A DNA stretch of 30,120 nt from contig NW_005198829.1 of NCBI RefSeq assembly GCF_000372725.1, positions 29,991-60,110 of the forward strand. The letters are read 5' to 3'. The stretch comes from Emiliania huxleyi CCMP1516. Lineage: Eukaryota; Haptophyta; Isochrysidales; Noelaerhabdaceae. Positions 29,201 to 30,120 of this stretch are shown piece after piece. Numbering within the stretch: the first letter of the stretch is position 1; each line of letters opens with the position of its first letter. The notes under the pieces are model-generated. The model was given only the letters and a program-made list of their open reading frames with translations, had not been told where the DNA came from and did not search any database. Position numbers and translations under genes: made by a program.

Positions 29201-29842
29201 CCAGGAGATTCCGACGAGAGCATCGAGGACCGACTCGTCTTCGCCTTTTGCTTCGTCCTCTACGCATGGTGTTTCCTCTTACGGCACCCAGAGCGATGAG
29301 ATCGATGAAGTGCAAAGGAATTAATCATTGGTTCCTTATATAGGTGTCTTCTCTTCCACGGTGCCGCCTACGCCATCACGCGCGCCTACAGCTCCCACCA
29401 CGCAGCATACCTCGGCCCAGACGGACCACGCAGCGCGTTGACACGCCGCAAGGCTGCCGCCATCCTTGCCGCCGACGGCGCCTCCGCCTCCGGCACCACC
29501 ACCAGCGCCGAGGGCGCCGCCGCCGAGGGCACCGCCACCAGCGCCGAGGGCGCCACCGCCGCCGCATCGATGCCGTCGCGGTGGAGCAAGATACGCGAGG
29601 TCGTCTTGCGCGCCGACGGGCCCCGTCTCTCGACGGTGGCGGGGAGCTCGCTGTCGCTTGGCAGGACCCTGCAGCGGGTGCGGTCGCAGCTGCTGACGAT
29701 GCGCGACGACGCGCGCGAGCAGCTGGTTATGAGGCATGACAGCGCAGCCCGCGCCGTCGCCACGCCGCGCATGGCCACGACGACCCCCTCCTCCACCCTC
29801 GCGGCGCGCCTGAGCGTCATCCCGCACGGCAGCGGGGCTTGA
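26247..29842 (+). CDS. ABCG-family half-transporter (10 exons)
   Basis: Exons: 26247-26813, 26906-27109, 27304-27450, 27555-27707, 27823-27987, 28084-28504, 28594-28778, 28925-29141, 29205-29268, 29344-29842; all junctions keep frame, giving 873 residues. The nucleotide-binding domain comes first, as in ABCG proteins: Walker A GPSGCGKST, signature VSGGLSGGQRRR, Walker B VLLDEPTSGLD, and the H-loop TIHQPR. The membrane domain follows (FGYQFTWVLNG; FRGFLFLVINALF; the ABCG-typical KRFFAREHGARAYSV across exons 6-7; YTPCFYFIG; ATTAFGCAVLLYQNVCGFF; FAFCFVLYAWCLLF). It would work as a dimer, moving lipids or other hydrophobic compounds; substrate unknown. An extra hydrophobic segment at residues about 12-40 precedes the NBD, as in some plant ABCG members. 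The last 140 residues form a polar, probably cytosolic tail with SAEGA repeats. Donors: five GC, three GT, one GA (intron 1). Without intron 8 splicing the frame stops at 29164. Confidence 0.9.
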
Positions 29843-30120
29843 GCTGAGCCGGACCGCACCTTCACGAACACACGCAGTGTGCTGTGGACGCGCGTCCCCT
29901 AGGGGCCCGGACGCAGTGTCCCAGCAAAGTATCTGTTCACTTTACTGTTTCACGGTTCGCGTCTTGAGGTTTTGTGGGGACCGCGCGGCTGCCCCTAGCT
30001 CAGGCGCGCCTCGCACACCTCAATATGTGTGTGAAGTCAGTGTGTGGGCTCCTCGCGTGCTCTCGTCTTGTCTATGTCTTGGTAGAGTCGAGGTAAGGTA
30101 AGGCGGTATGGTAAACGTCT
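29843..30120. other. Sequence 3' of the ABCG gene
   Basis: The last 278 bases after the ABCG stop hold no convincing ORF. GGTAAGGTAAGG near 30093-30104 is a short direct repeat. Confidence 0.4.

Overview
The window reads as nuclear DNA of a high-GC eukaryotic microalga. Genes on both strands carry many short spliceosomal introns (about 26 to 470 nt, mostly 63-130), coding third positions are strongly G/C, intergenic DNA is full of micro- and minisatellites, and several proteins belong to typical eukaryotic or algal families. Nine of the 25 intron donors I could place are GC rather than GT. That, with the GC content, fits a haptophyte (Emiliania/Chrysochromulina-like) best, but a pelagophyte or another alga is possible; this is inference. 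A run of exactly 100 N at 13056-13155 marks an assembly gap.

Layout: 1-1362 (-) protein kinase, its 3' end beyond the window; 2301-3443 (-) WD40 propeller protein; 4577-7124 (-) seven-exon polytopic membrane protein of the DUF3556 type; 8592-9866 (-) two-exon epoxide-hydrolase-like alpha/beta hydrolase; 11229-13814 (-) CDC20, the APC/C activator, with one or more exons hidden in the gap; 14515-17841 (+) a 1108-residue intronless tyrosine-recombinase-like ORF inside a roughly 5 kb repeat-flanked mobile element; 19761-21248 (+) a C2HC-finger protein of unknown function, followed by an antisense coding-like fragment; 21961-23262 (+) plastid-type aldo/keto reductase; 23480-24097 (+) Lin0512-family protein; 26247-29842 (+) ten-exon ABCG half-transporter.

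The genes do not form an obvious pathway; they are unrelated housekeeping or membrane functions separated by mobile and repetitive DNA. Gene models were spliced by hand, and every junction given keeps frame and restores family motifs (for example the Mad2-binding-like segment of CDC20 and the family-conserved stretch of DUF3556 across a GC donor).

The most interesting signal is in the introns. In many of them the first bases copy the first bases of the next exon, as expected if introns arrived by insertion with target-site duplication (introner-like), and the copied base then dictates whether the donor is GT, GC or even GA. Other points are a CDC20 intron made of about 27 copies of an 11-bp unit that itself resembles a 3' splice site, a 1.15 kb nested palindrome at 24549-25697, and a small dispersed repeat family with copies near 1.5, 8.0 and 21.75 kb.
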